Origin: Plumapathes pennacea
Taxonomy: Eukaryota > Cnidaria > Anthozoa > Antipatharia > Myriopathidae
NCBI GenBank assembly: GCA_964036295.1
Contig: OZ038462.1
Span: 25,245,863 to 25,309,862 of the forward strand
Length of the DNA stretch: 64,000 nt
Reading direction: 5' to 3'
The position numbers and the translations under genes were made by a program. The notes under the pieces are model-generated. The model saw only the letters and a list, made by a program, of their open reading frames with translations. It was not told the DNA's origin and ran no database searches. Shown here piece after piece: positions 32,661 to 44,436 of this stretch; within the stretch, counting starts at the first letter, position 1, and every line of letters starts with the position of its first letter.

Positions 32661-35600
32661 TTATAAGCTGCTTGCCCGGTCGGCTCCGTTTTCTTTGCTT
32701 TTTTCACCACTGCGTTGTTTGTTCTTATTCCTGCGTTTCTTGCCTTTCTTGTTCTTGTGTCGTGTTTTAGCCGGCACTTGGTGCCACGCAGTCATGGATC
32801 GTACATCGTCGGGCTTCTTACAGACATGAATGTCCACCTTCTTGCGACATGATTGACACTTCACGTAGCAGCACCAGTGGAACTTACAGGAACATTCGTA
32901 GTTCTTCTCCACTTGTATCGTGTCAAATCCACGGCCACAGCACAGAACTTCGCAACCACCCACTCCTGTTAAGGTGCGGTTGCACTCTCTGGAGCCAGTC
33001 CCCAGTGATCCTGTACTGTGATCTGGGACACAGTAATCCGGGGATTCTTCCAGAAACACGAGGTCTTCTCGTGCAGGTTTCTGTGGAAAATTGCTGGATG
33101 CCAATACGAGCTCGTTTCCACTTTGATCCACGGTGACCTGGATAGCTTGGTCGTACCGTTTGCGAATGTATTCTCCAACAAGTCGGAATGGGGACATTGT
33201 TTTCCAGCATGTTTTTACCTGACAGGAACCAGAGACGCCATGACATTTGCAGTCTAACGCTGACAAACTTTTTACGGCCTGGAAGAGATGACAAAAGGAC
33301 TTGAGGATACTTTTACGACAAAGCACAATGTCTAATTATTGGCTAATTGTTATGAAACTGGGCCCGGTTTTTCAAAGCACGATTAGGCTAATCCTGGATT
33401 AGGTCTAAACTTTTTTGTCATTTTTTTAGCCTGAAAACGTGAAAGTTTCGTCCACAACGACTTTCTTGATAATTTTTTAAGCTGGAACAAGCTTTCTAAT
33501 CCATCTTCGAACAAAACCAAGCAGTTTAATGACAGAGAGGTCGAGAGAAAGAATTTCGTTAATCTTGGATTAGCTTAATCGACCTTCGAAAAACCGGGCC
33601 CTGAAGTGCAAATTGACAAAGCAACTGCTGTTATCAGTATAATAACATGCATACAATAATTTCTGCATTCTGATTGGCTGAGCGCACGTCAATTTATCCC
33701 AAACAGTGCAAAAATGTGAAATTAACAGTTCAGAAATGTGAAATTAACAGTGCAGAAATGTGAAATTAACAGTGCAGAAATTTGAAATTAAAAATTGCCG
33801 ACAGCTGGCGCGCGTATTTGCGAAGCCAAACAAAACAAAAGGGCGTGTTTTCATTCCTCAGGACGATTCCGATTCTGTTTGCGAGAAAACAAAGTTCTTG
33901 AGAGACACTTGTAGACTACTTGTGAATTGTAAAGAAATTGAAAAAAATTGCGCGACGTAAATTATTGATGCATGTTATTAACAAGTAATCACATGATTTT
34001 TTGTGCAATTTTGGAATAAATTAGCACTCGTAAATTTTTCAAAGACCACACTCGCGCGGCGCTCGTGCAATTTTGTCGTCTTTGAAAAATTTACTCGTGC
34101 TAATTTATTCCAAATTGCACTCGAAATCATGCGATTACCTATACTGATAAAAAAAAGTTGACGAACAGCGAACTGGTTGTTCGCACTCTCTTTTTGCGCT
34201 GGACCAATGTTGGTCGGAGAGACTGGGACTGAGAAACAGAACTCTGAGACGCTAACTTCTTATTCGAGGTAAAATTTCGCATCGTGTGCCAGCCTCGTTT
34301 TTCTTGTGCACTTATGTTTATAGATCAAAGGCTCCTGTGAGCCAACTCGTGAATGAGAAATGCTATAGATCTATCCTCTTTACGAGCGTTTACTTTCAAT
34401 ACTGAACTACAAAATTTGCACTTAAATCCACAACTTTTTGCAATGACCGCTGACCCAAAAGCAAGGTGACCGCACGGCGAAACGCGTATTTCCGCGGTGT
34501 CCTGAGACGCCAACAAGTTTGACTGTTATCAAGTGTCCCAACTAATTTGGACTCAGATTGCAGTTACACAAGAAGACTGACTTCAAACTTTCTCTATCAC
34601 AACAGCCAAAGCCCTGGGAAAGCTAGATACATAAATCCTCTTCCTGATCGCCGTCCCAAGTGTTACACTGCTTTCTCTGGCGGTAATTTTTCAAGCTCTT
34701 GCCCTTGCGTCCCAGCAACTTTTCCCATACAAAACTTCTTAATATTTCTGAACTTCAAAATGCTGCCAAATTAGATCTACAAATGCAGTGAGCCTGAAAT
34801 TTTGCATTTCTTTATATATTTTTTGCGCTCTTTCCATTTTTGTCACCCAAAAAGCCTTTCAAAGTGACGAATTTCAGTCACGTGGTGATCATGTGACCAA
34901 CCTGATGCAAAGGGCCTCTTTATTGGGTGCACAGGCTTGGCTTATGACGCCACATTGGAGGGCGTAATATTGATTCGTCTATCTTTCATTTCGTATCATT
35001 CAACAGTCAGTCTTTTGGTATACATTCTTGTTGCTTGAAGGCAGTTTCTTGAAGGATTGCTAAGGAACAGCATAGTTTCATGTCTCAGAATCTCGCCGCA
35101 TGTCAGTACACACACGAGGCACAAAGGAAGTCGGGCACGTCACTTGACGTAATGTAAATATGGCGTGTGGGAGCGAGCCGCACGCTATATATTGTCCCCT
35201 CGAGATTCTGGATCGCGTGCGAGGCTTGACAAACCGCAGCATCAAAATGGAGGTGTTTGTCTTAAGTGTCTGGTGGTTCACCAACCGGATATTGTCGCTA
35301 TATTAAGGTGCTGATTGTATATTTTTTGATTCGGTCACAAGAGTTAATATGCGCACTAATGTAGAGTTTTAGAGCATTAGGATTACTGACGCAAAGCACA
35401 GTGCCGGCGTGAAAAACAAACCTTATGTGACATCAGTTCTATATGAGTACGAATAAAGGACCGACGAAACCGCAAAGTTTAGAAGAAACTTCCAGTCTGT
35501 ACCCGCTGACCACTTGATTCACGAACCGGTCGGTTTTACCGCATAGGTCATAGATAGAGGTTCGACATTGCTTCTTTGCTTATACGACATATTGCCCTTG

Positions 35601-37962
35601 TTTACAAAATACTTGTAACTAAAGCTGACCTTTTTCCGTTGGTTCCACAAGTCGTAAAATACAGTTCTTTTATTTGATGATGACGTGTGGCTACTTGAAT
35701 ACTAAGTTAACCGTAAAAATTTGCATGAGCTGGGGTTTTCTGGTGTAGATTACTTTTTGAGAAAAGAACATGGGAGGAAATGCGCTAGCTTTTTAATAGA
35801 ACAAGCTTTTTTTCCTTTTTTTTTTTGAGAGAGAGAGAGGGACCATTTTATTAACATTTTGACATCGGGCCAAGGTGATTTTTCTTACAAACATGTCATA
35901 TAGACAAAACAGGAAACTGGTCTGAGATTAGTCACGAAAGAAGTGACATTTCAATAAAGCCGGTATATATTCTTTTGGGGGCAAATGCACAAAATTCAAG
36001 TCTATTTTTTCAACCCATCAAATCATCTGGGTGATCTTTTCAGGGCTAATGTTGTGAGAACACTTGTGGGCTGCAGCTGGAAATACCAAGAAAGGCCGAC
36101 GACTGCAGATAAATACCCTGCTGTCAAAATGTCGAGAAATTTCAGCTATGGTACACTCCCACACTTAGCTGTACACAAAGAAGAGACCAATTTAGACTGC
36201 GGATAATCGCCGGCGACGAATGCCAAATTTAAATCCAATCGTTCTTATTAAATGTCCTGAATTACATTGGCTTGTGGTGAGCTATTGTTTTCACATGACT
36301 CGCCGTAGCTACCGCTCTTGTGGGGCTGGTCTCATTCATTATTGCCGAGAGTAATAGGGAGAGGCTGCTGTAATAGCAGCAGCAGTGGGAACATAGAAGC
36401 AGCACCAACTTAAGTCCTAAAGTTTACTCCGTAAACAAAGTTACCGTGGCAAACAGAGCAATTTGATCCGTTTCTAACCGACTGGCAGGATACCAACATG
36501 GATTTCCGAACAAAGAGTTTGTATTCACACAATGCAAAACCCTGCCCGTCCCTAAAATACCCAACGCGTCACAAGGCCAGCCTCAGAGCCTCCTTTTGTC
36601 AAACTGTTAATCAGTGGAAGGCCCAAGAGGAATGAAAGATGTCTAGCATCCATAATAATGCCAATAAACTTGAACTCTTAAACTTGTTACTTGGTTCGGC
36701 TTCCCTGCTCCTCTTATATTCATAGAATTGAGAGCTTGTTTCCAAATCGCGTTTTTCAAGTAGTTTGCCGCCTACGCCAAACTTGTCTCGTCCTAATCCC
36801 GTTAACTCACCTTTCGCCCGACAAAGTTGTTGTGCAGATTCATAAAGGCCCTTGCGTCGTTTTCGAGTTCTCGAGAATCCACAAACTTTTTGGCGAAGTT
36901 AAGTCCGAAGGCTATGTTGTCGCTGCACCCTCCCCATTGAAAGCCTTTCCTGTGTCGTCCCCGTCTGTCAGCACACGAACAGTCCTTCAGTTCGCCGAGA
37001 CTGCAAGATCGAGTCACTTCATGTACCACTCCAGCTGAAGAGACGGAATACACGAACGCGGCTTCTCTGCTTGCTGTCGACAAAACCAACAGTTACATTA
37101 CTTCACGCACAGCTGCATGGCTAGAAATTACTACGCGCCTTTCCGCAAGCGAAACTCTGCTGTTGAGTTTGAAACCCCGATCGAATACTGCGAAAAGTAG
37201 TTTCCTAAACTTAATGCCCAACTATACTTCTATAAAACGTTGGAAAAGCCATGTCATGGAATAATTGCGCCAAACGAGCCGAAACGTGAATTGCTAACTG
37301 ATTTCACACCTAGCCAAGAACTGCTTGTCAAATGGCAAATTCTACAAAGACACGAAAATGTAACGAAGCGTTTTTCAAGAAGGCAATTCCGGATTACAGA
37401 CCAGTAATAAAACTTAAGTACAGGTTTGCACGAAGCGAAGTGATAATCGATTACATATACACCAAAGCCGTGAATGCATGCTGTTTCAGCAGACAGCACA
37501 TGAACAAGCATGCACACACTTACCTCGCCGCATCACTTTGCCAAAAACCGATGCATCGCGAGCCACCGTCGAACAATTCCAACGTTGATCTTTGAATTGA
37601 TATTGGCATTCCTCGACTCCTAACTTAGCTCCTTTTCCAACGCTGACCATAACGTCGGGGTTTTCGTGGCAGAGTCGCCGCTGAGTGCTTACAAGTCCTG
37701 CGATTGTGTCACACATGACTTTAGCGCCGAGAGCGAAGACCTGCGACATAAACCTGTAGAATCGACCGGCGGGGAAAAAAAAGGAAATGGTCTACGGTCA
37801 CGGAAACAACTCAAGAGAAAACTATCACTTTTAGTGAGTTCAAAATTTAAATGAGTAAAGATTCAGTTCGACTTACCACCAATGAGAAGAAGTTTGTAAA
37901 GGCAGGCTGAGTACGAGGAGCGTGACCAACCACGGGGACAATTTGTTGCTAAACGTCACCAT
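32661..37962 (-). CDS. Wnt2: Wnt ligand, Wnt2-like
   Basis: Four exons in phase give 398 residues: 37962-37877, 37753-37524, 37073-36811 and 33278-32661. Exon 1 encodes a signal peptide ([11 protein letters not shown], then [11 protein letters not shown]). Family marks follow: [75 protein letters not shown] (the serine acylated by Porcupine in Wnts), [20 protein letters not shown] and [30 protein letters not shown] and SPDYC...GSLGT resemble WNT2/WNT2B most, and the neighbouring ST7 gene supports Wnt2; Wnt4 and Wnt16 are the alternatives. After the last conserved cysteine, where most Wnts stop, the protein runs on for about 50 residues including a basic stretch ([15 protein letters not shown]). 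A secreted lipid-modified ligand of Frizzled/LRP receptors. Intron 3 (3.5 kb) holds two MITEs. AATAAA follows the stop codon immediately (32655-32660). Confidence 0.9.
33360..33601. mobile_element. MITE with GGGCCCGGTTTTTC ends, copy 1
   Basis: Begins GGGCCCGGTTTTTCAAAGCAC and ends TTCGAAAAACCGGGCCC. The interior reads AGGCTAATCCTGGATTAGG and its complement. Two further copies lie next to each other at 60280-60521 and 60568-60808. Wnt2 intron 3. Confidence 0.8.
33634..34151. mobile_element. Fold-back element with internal 22-base tandem repeat
   Basis: The ends TATCAGTATA and TATACTGATA are inverted. From about 33985 to 34137 the sequence is a long hairpin with arms reading TTGGAATAAATTAGCACTCG and its complement. 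Between left end and hairpin, 33716-33791 holds four units of CAGTGCAGAAATGTGAAATTAA. No gene. Wnt2 intron 3. Confidence 0.7.
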
Positions 37963-38120
37963 AACAGCGCCAACGAGAACAACGGGTCAGATTCAACGGT
38001 GACTTGTAATCGCTGCCCAACTGTGGTGATTGATTTCCAAGACTTGATGATAAGATGAGAACACTGAAGGTGTGAATAGCAAGTACTAACAGCTGATTGG
38101 ACGAATTTCTTTGGAAAAGG

Positions 38121-38160
38121 CTTTGATCTCTTTGACTAAAGGCTTGCACGTATTTATAGG
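38121..38160 (-). promoter_or_regulatory. Wnt2 core promoter: TATA box and two TCF/LEF-like words
   Basis: On the minus strand CCTATAAATA lies at 38160-38151, about 190 bases before the Wnt2 start codon, a good TATA match at a sensible distance. Fifteen to thirty bases further on (38137-38121) the minus strand reads AGTCAAAGAGATCAAAG, with two words fitting the TCF/LEF consensus (A/T)(A/T)CAAAG or nearly so. The TATA call is fairly sound; the TCF reading is inference from short motifs. Confidence 0.5.
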
Positions 38161-41100
38161 TCATCCATTATACAGATTTGTCCTTGTGTTCACTGAAGCA
38201 CAGAGGCGTGTTTCCTGACGGAAAAACGTACAAGAAAAACCACGAACCCCAAGCTGGTATTTCCTTGCAGGAGAAACCACATGACAGCTTGACTAGAATA
38301 TACAGTTGTTTTCATGAAAAAGCTTCTGTTATATTGCTTTCGTAAGTAAACAATACGCACGTCTTGATGAAGTTGTTTGTATACATAAACTACTTAAAGT
38401 GTTTAATGTCAACACTAATATTTTCAATTGGACTCTGTGAAACCTACACTCCGGCCAAAGTTTGCTTTGACAGGAAGTAGTCTTAATTGACCCCGCAGGC
38501 CTAACGCGAGCGAACAACAGATGACAGCGCAGATACAATCTTTATTTGAGTTCATCGCTTGAAGGATTCAAGAGAGATTTTGTCTCGAGATGCCGCACAT
38601 TTAATCGGTTCTCCCAGGAGACCTATTACCTCAATTAGCATGGTGTTGGCTGTAATCACAGCGCCCTGCTGGATACCTGTGGCTCTGTGATCGCCGATCT
38701 TGTGATGCCCCACTTCGTTATCCCTCTCAGAAGTTCTGCTTTTTAAAGAGATTCACTACGTAGTTACAGTTCAACTTGGTTCCCACCCACTACAAACTTC
38801 AAAGCGCCGCTTGAAGATGTCGGCCCTTTTGTGTCATTGACAAACTGCTCCTTCGTTTTGTTCCGCTTTTGTTACTATGGTATGCTAATCATTTTCCAAC
38901 TGAGCCAGTAGTCAAAGTGCCGCGCAAACTTTGCCACTCTAAGTTTATCACACTCATTTATTCATTTGATACAAAACCCACGGTAACACCTTCCCTTCAC
39001 TTGGTCCCTGCGGTTCCAGTCGTTTGAAAGTCATAAATTAGACAAATTGTCTCAGTATTGTATCTCAAACCGCTATTTTTCTTCGCATCATAGTTAGGAG
39101 CTGTATTTTATTTTTAAACAACGACTATTGACAGTTCTATTGGTTTTGGGGTTCGTGTTTCAGATCAGTCTATTTTATAAACACTAAAGGTTAAAACACA
39201 CAGCTTATATTTAGCGGCCAATGAATTCTCGCCATTTTTTTTTTAGTCGTTCATTGGTTTTTATGTTTTGTGTTTTTTGTCGAGGTGCTCCGTTAGTCTA
39301 GACAAGCCAATATCTCACATGAGATAAACTTCATGCACCTACTGTGTAAGGCCAGAGTTTCTTTTAGTCCCTCGAGTCGTTATGAGCTTCACAGATGCGT
39401 CAGTTTTTGTGCCTTGCCGTCAGGCCGCAAAGGCTAAGACTTACTTACAAAACCCTTTGCGAAGTCTTATATATTGTAAATATCGCTTTTGTTTTAAAGC
39501 AAGGCCTAAGCGCTGTAGAGTTTAGTGACGCCTTACTTCCAGTCTATGAACAACATATAATACCATGATTAAATGCTGGCTGCCCAACTGTTTCACATAA
39601 TACAATACAGCATGTGACTCGAGCCTGTATTGCCTTACTACACCGCGTTAGTGGTCCCAGCAACCTCAGTCCTGATGTTAAAACTCTGGCACGCATCGGT
39701 TCAGCTTCCTTATTATCTTGCATTAGAAAGAAAGGACCTCTTTTCTTCAGAGGTCGTATATCATTTTCCATCAGAAATTAAAAACAAGAACAACAAAAAA
39801 ACTGAAGAGCTGTGCAGTTTTAAATTGAGTTTCAGTGAACGTTATTGAGGCTCCATGAAATCATTCCTGAAGTCAGAAAAAAGTTTTGGTTTGCTTTGTC
39901 ACTATATTCCGCTGGACTGGAGTTCGCTTGGTCGGCAAAGAGTCTAGAATTGTATTTCTTTGAAACGACCCATGCAGATGCCGTTTCAGATGCGTGTAAG
40001 ATTGGTAGTGCCGCTCACTCCCCCATTTTTGAGACTTATATTACTGATGACGTCATCTCCGCATGAACCTGAGGATACTGGCCCAGAGCTGCGATAGTCC
40101 TTCAAGTAGGATCTCTTATAGTGGCCTTCTTGCAGTGACCCAAAAGATATAGATAATAATGTAGCCGGTGTATTAGCTAGATGAAACGACAAATGTACGC
40201 TGAGAGTTGTCAAGACATCGTGTGTGTCCCACGCCCCGCCGTCATCCGCAGAGTGGACTTTGTCGACACGCCCCTCTATTAAGATAAGATTACCATAATC
40301 AAAGCATACCATGAATTCAATAAAGGGTTGGGATATTAAGTCAGTCAGATCAGGCATGATTTCGTCTGTCTGGCTGTGCATCGCGGACTCGTGAGTGTAA
40401 GATATTGGTGCTCTGGCAGTTCTTTGCGCTAAGATCAGGGAAAGAGTACCATCGGTTCAGTAGGGATTTTGTAGTAAAAGGTTATTGCTGATGCCAAGAG
40501 GTCAAGCAGCTAATAATCACGAGATTAGGGAGTCGGGTAACTCGTATTTTGGGCGATAGCTTTTGCGACCCGTTGAACATGCAGAACCACTTGGTCACAG
40601 TTGTGACTTCCAGAAACATAAAACCTAAAAAGTATCTCCGCAGTTTTCGGCGGTTTCGGTCCAGAGTGGTAAAGTTTATTGAACTTCCCAGACTACATAT
40701 TTTTTTTTTGATAGCCTTTATGGATTAGGTGCACTAATCTCCGAGACCAAACCGAAAAGGAGATTGCTTTTAGAAAGCTTTGGTGTGGTTTCAGTCGGTT
40801 TTTGAGGGCTTTGCTTTTCAGCCCTTGGATGGTTCAGACTGTATAATCTCGCTTTTCTCGCGTCCTTTGACCTATGTGGTGTGGGTGTCCAGAAAACTGT
40901 TAGCTAAACTATCCAGGCACAAAGCATGACATCTTAGCGGATTATCAGGTTAGTGTTTTCTCTCTGCTGATACGGGCCTTATCGAAGAAAATAAATACAC
41001 CCAAACGGTATTATTATCAGAACAAATATTTATTTGAAACATTCCTAAGGAATTACCATTGTAAGCGATGAAAACCAAGTGTCGTGGGGCGGCGGCTTTG

Positions 41101-41298
41101 CTCTTCCACTTGCCCTTGCTCATCTGCAGTACATTTGACACTTGACAGTGCATGGGACAAAGGATAACACTTTCATTGCCAAAAAAAAAGGAGAACTTTA
41201 AAAAGCTTGGGCCCTTTTTTCTAAACATGCTAGGAATAAGCCACTTTCACAATCCCATGCGCAGCTCTGAAGCGGGACGGCCGTAGATATATAACAAT
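38161..41298. other. Wnt2-ST7 intergenic region, left part
   Basis: No recognisable gene. The largest ORF (39986-40381, minus, 131 codons) has no domain that I know and no clear exon structure. Given its place upstream of a Wnt gene, enhancers are likely, but I cannot point to specific ones. Confidence 0.4.
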
Positions 41299-41511
41299 AT
41301 TTATTATATACATACTGAGACATACTCACGAAAAAGCCATATCGTAAAATTTCGTACGCAAATGAGTTCTAGCCAATGAGAGGCCGCGAACGACGCTTTT
41401 CACACGTGAAAAAAATCGTTCGTCCAATCACAAGCTGCGAACGACGATTTTTCACTACTTTTAAAGGGTTTCCCGGTCCCATCATAAATGTCTCAGTATG
41501 TATATAATAAA
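41299..41511. mobile_element. Inverted-repeat element 1 of an abutting group
   Basis: The left end TTATTATATACATACTGAGACAT mirrors the right end ATGTCTCAGTATGTATATAATAA. The interior contains two related ACGACGCTTTTCAC / ACGACGATTTTTCAC blocks. Confidence 0.75.
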
Positions 41512-41519
41512 CAGAAAAC

Positions 41520-41659
41520 ATCATGGAAAGTGCTTTGTACGGTTTTTATTCACTCGTTGTTTCGTATCATAAAACTCACTCGCTCGCAAAGCCTCGCTCG
41601 TTCGTTTTATGATACTTCACAACTCGTGAATAAAAACCGTACGCGCGCACTTTCCATGA
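41520..41659. mobile_element. Palindromic element 2 of an abutting group
   Basis: The left arm CATGGAAAGTGC...CGGTTTTTATTCACTCGTTG is followed by its reverse complement, ending AATAAAAACCGTACGCGCGCACTTTCCATG. The centre is CTCGCAAAGCCTCGCTCG. Nearly the whole element is one hairpin. Confidence 0.75.
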
Positions 41660-41670
41660 AGTAATCTCTA

Positions 41671-41858
41671 TTTATTATATAGACACGAGTGTTTTATTGG
41701 AAAATATACCGTGCGTAAAATCCATACGAAACTACATCCGGGACCCGAGTGGCGTATTTTCCATATCCTCACTAGTGAGGATATCGTTGGCATCATTTCC
41801 CGCTTTTGCACGGTTGTTTGTGCAATTTCTCGTAAAACACTCGTGTCTAATATAATAA
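41671..41858. mobile_element. Inverted-repeat element 3 of an abutting group
   Basis: The left end TTTATTATATAGACACGAGTG, continuing into TTTTA, mirrors the right end TAAAACACTCGTGTCTAATA. The centre has its own small palindrome, ATATCCTCACTAGTGAGGATAT (about 41763-41784). Confidence 0.75.
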
Positions 41859-41866
41859 AAAGAAAA

Positions 41867-42313
41867 TTACACGGCGGCTTGAAGATATGGATTTTATTTT
41901 CTCGTGGTAAAATTAATAAATTTCCACTGGTTTGCCGTGGTGTGGACTCTTATTTACCACGATTTACGTCATCGCATGGTCAAAATGTTGTGGACTCACG
42001 AGGCGCTTCGCCGAGTGAGTCCACAACAAATTTTGACCTTGTGATGGCGTAAATCGTGGTAAATAAGAGTCCACACCACGGCAAACCAGTGGAAATTTGT
42101 TTTTTACCACACTATTCAGAAATATACAAGAAAATTTCGCTGTATTTCGTTGCAAAACGTGACACGCTGGCGTCAGCTGGCGTCACATCGTTGTCTGGAC
42201 TCTTATTTACCACGGTTAATCGACCAATCAGAGAGCGGGAAACTAGTGTGTTGTGGTAAAAACAATATTTTACCACTCGAAAATAGAATTGATATCTTCG
42301 CGCCGCCGTGTAA
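41867..42313. mobile_element. Inverted-repeat element 4, with a 181-base hairpin core
   Basis: The terminal repeats of about 46 bases begin TTACACGGCGGC and end GCCGCCGTGTAA. Inside, 41918-42098 forms a second, longer inverted repeat with arms of about 87 bases (TTTCCACTGGTTTGCCGTGG and its complement) differing at only a few positions. Short ORFs across it are palindrome by-products. Confidence 0.8.
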
Positions 42314-42884
42314 TATCCTCTCTACATTTCATCTATTTCAGGGATAATTTCGCTGCGAGTTGATGCCCCTGTGTTCAGTATATAACGAAACTTGAATTAA
42401 AACTAACTTAGTAACTAACAGGCTGGGTCAATCAGCCGAAAAGATTAGTAAAACGTTGAGCAAAGCTTTGAATCGCTTTCTGTACAACCCTGACAGATAA
42501 CATTTCTAAAGGCGTTGACGTGTTTCACGGTCTCTTGCGCAAAGATGAAAAGAAGCTGATTAGCGAAACATTTCACTGTTCTGTTCTGAGAACAATGGGA
42601 AAATAACTGACACACCAACCCGCAAACGGGTACAAGAGGTCATCACGTGACATCGCTGACACTGAGCCAAGTCTATCGGTCAGCGTTGTACGTCTTGTCA
42701 ATAGGGTCTCAAATCCCACTGCCAGGTCAACCCTGACGTGCGTATAGATAGCGAGTACGTGATAACAGACCAAATTCAGTTGACCTCCACACAATTCTTA
42801 TGGCAAACCAGCTAGCGACAAGCTTCTTATCATGGGATAAAAAGCTAGTGTCGGATAGATGGAATGTCCTATTAAGCATATTAG
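42314..42884. other. Intergenic stretch with no recognised gene
   Basis: No ORF with family features and no clear repeat. It lies between the inverted-repeat group and the second 530-base repeat copy. Confidence 0.4.
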
Positions 42885-43412
42885 AAGTGCGATAATCGCA
42901 GATACCCCCTCGCTCTGTCGACTATTACTTTGGTATTGCTCAACAAAAGCAGCCTTTCTTTTACTGAAATTTTGACGCAATCATTTCTTCGAAGTCAAGT
43001 GCTGCATGCAAAGAAAGCCGGAGAAAAAAACGACGTGTGTTATACTTTCGCGTTGAAAGAAGAATCAATTGCGTGACGCCGTAGGTATTTCCCACGGTCG
43101 ACATACCAAATTAATTCATGCAGTCTGCAGGGCACATTCTCAAACATTTAGTACTTGAACTGTGAAGTTGGTCGGCCGCCGTCGGAAGGGAAAAAGGAAC
43201 ACTGATTTTCCAGTTTTGAATTCATAGGCAGTGCAATTAAATAGGCTTTCTGTGCGATTTCTTTCTTTCTTTCTTTCTTTTTTTTTTTTTTTTTTTTTTT
43301 ACTCTGGAATGCATGCACTGGACTCTGAGGCATGCATATTTTAATGAATCGAGTTGTTTTCCATGTGAATCCGCTCAAAACAGCGTGATTTCTCCTCAGA
43401 ATCAAATTAATA
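42885..43412. repeat. Dispersed repeat of about 530 bases, copy 2
   Basis: Same blocks and order as 20190-20725. This copy carries a (CTTT)n run followed by a long T run at about 43258-43300 that the first copy lacks. Confidence 0.75.
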
Positions 43413-44436
43413 TTTGAACGGTTTACTTCAAATTATACACGGGCTTCAAATCTAATCATACCTCAAAGAGTTTGTGAATGATTCTCGTTGCACTAACGGC
43501 GTGGTCAGATTGTAGCATTTCTCGAATAGACAGTTACAGTTTTAGATCTTGAAAGAAAAACAGACAGCTGACTAAATCATTTCAAACCCCAGGCTCTGAC
43601 TGCTCTGAGCAAATACGCTAGCTGAAACTGGCGACAGAAGCCGGTAAAATACTTTGAGAGAAAATGATCAACATGCAGATTTTAATATTTTCTTGATGAG
43701 ATCGGGTCACAAGATACAAGACAGAATATATACGGCGTACTTGCAATTTTGCCCGCTTTTTCTCCTGAAGTTACCAATTCCCTTTCAAGTGGTGTTCTGT
43801 TTATGTCGCTCTTGATCGGCATTCATGCGCTGTTCTCTTTGCGGAGTCATTTCATCGGCACGATTCTGTTTACGACGCTGTCGCCCACATGAATCAGAAT
43901 GTCGTCTTTTTATGAGTCGGAATTGTTCGATCGTTCCCACGATTACCCGTGTTCCCTTCTCTTTTGAAGACGAGATTTGCGAGACTGTTGTGTTTTCGTG
44001 AATGCAGTACAATATTGTTGCTTTGATATGTTGCTTCGTTCAAATCGCTTTTGTTTCTGTCGGTCACGCGTGACCGATCCTTTGTGAGGTGCTCTCAATG
44101 CATTCTGGGCATGGTCGTACGTAATTCTGACTGACTGACTGACTGACGAACATTAAATTTCGAGATGGCGACACGCTTGGAGTCTTCAAATAATGCGATT
44201 TGCTGCATTGGCGTCGTGATCATTACCCTCGCTTCGCTCGGGGATTATGTTTATGAATGTGGAAAAAAAAAAAAAAAAAAAAGAAAAAGAAAAACCCACA
44301 GTGAAGTCTGTAGAATTAAAAACCCTTTCACCCCCAAGATCAAAATGCAGATTCAGCGTTCTCCTGTACGAGTGATCAGATTTCATCTAAGCAAGCTCAA
44401 TCTACTGGCCGTTTCGGATCGTTGTTTCGTTAGATC
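43413..44436. other. Intergenic stretch with simple repeats only
   Basis: Contains a CTGACTGACTGACTGACTGA run at about 44129-44148 and a poly-A run near 44263-44281. ORFs here lack recognisable features. Confidence 0.4.

Noticed and set aside
32849..33294. Plus-strand and other-frame ORFs of up to 123 codons
   Set aside because: They are shadows of Wnt2 exon 4, whose Cys-rich minus-strand frame is clearly the coding one.
39986..40381. Minus-strand ORF of 131 codons in the Wnt2-ST7 interval
   Set aside because: No recognisable domain, no splice support and composition like its surroundings; kept only as a note in the intergenic entry.
43785..44012. Basic, Arg/Gln-rich minus-strand ORF of 75 codons
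   Set aside because: Short, with no family features and no exon borders; likely chance.
44129..44148. CTGA tandem run read as a possible short array of direct repeats
   Set aside because: A simple four-base microsatellite; nothing in the window resembles CRISPR repeats and spacers, as expected for animal DNA.
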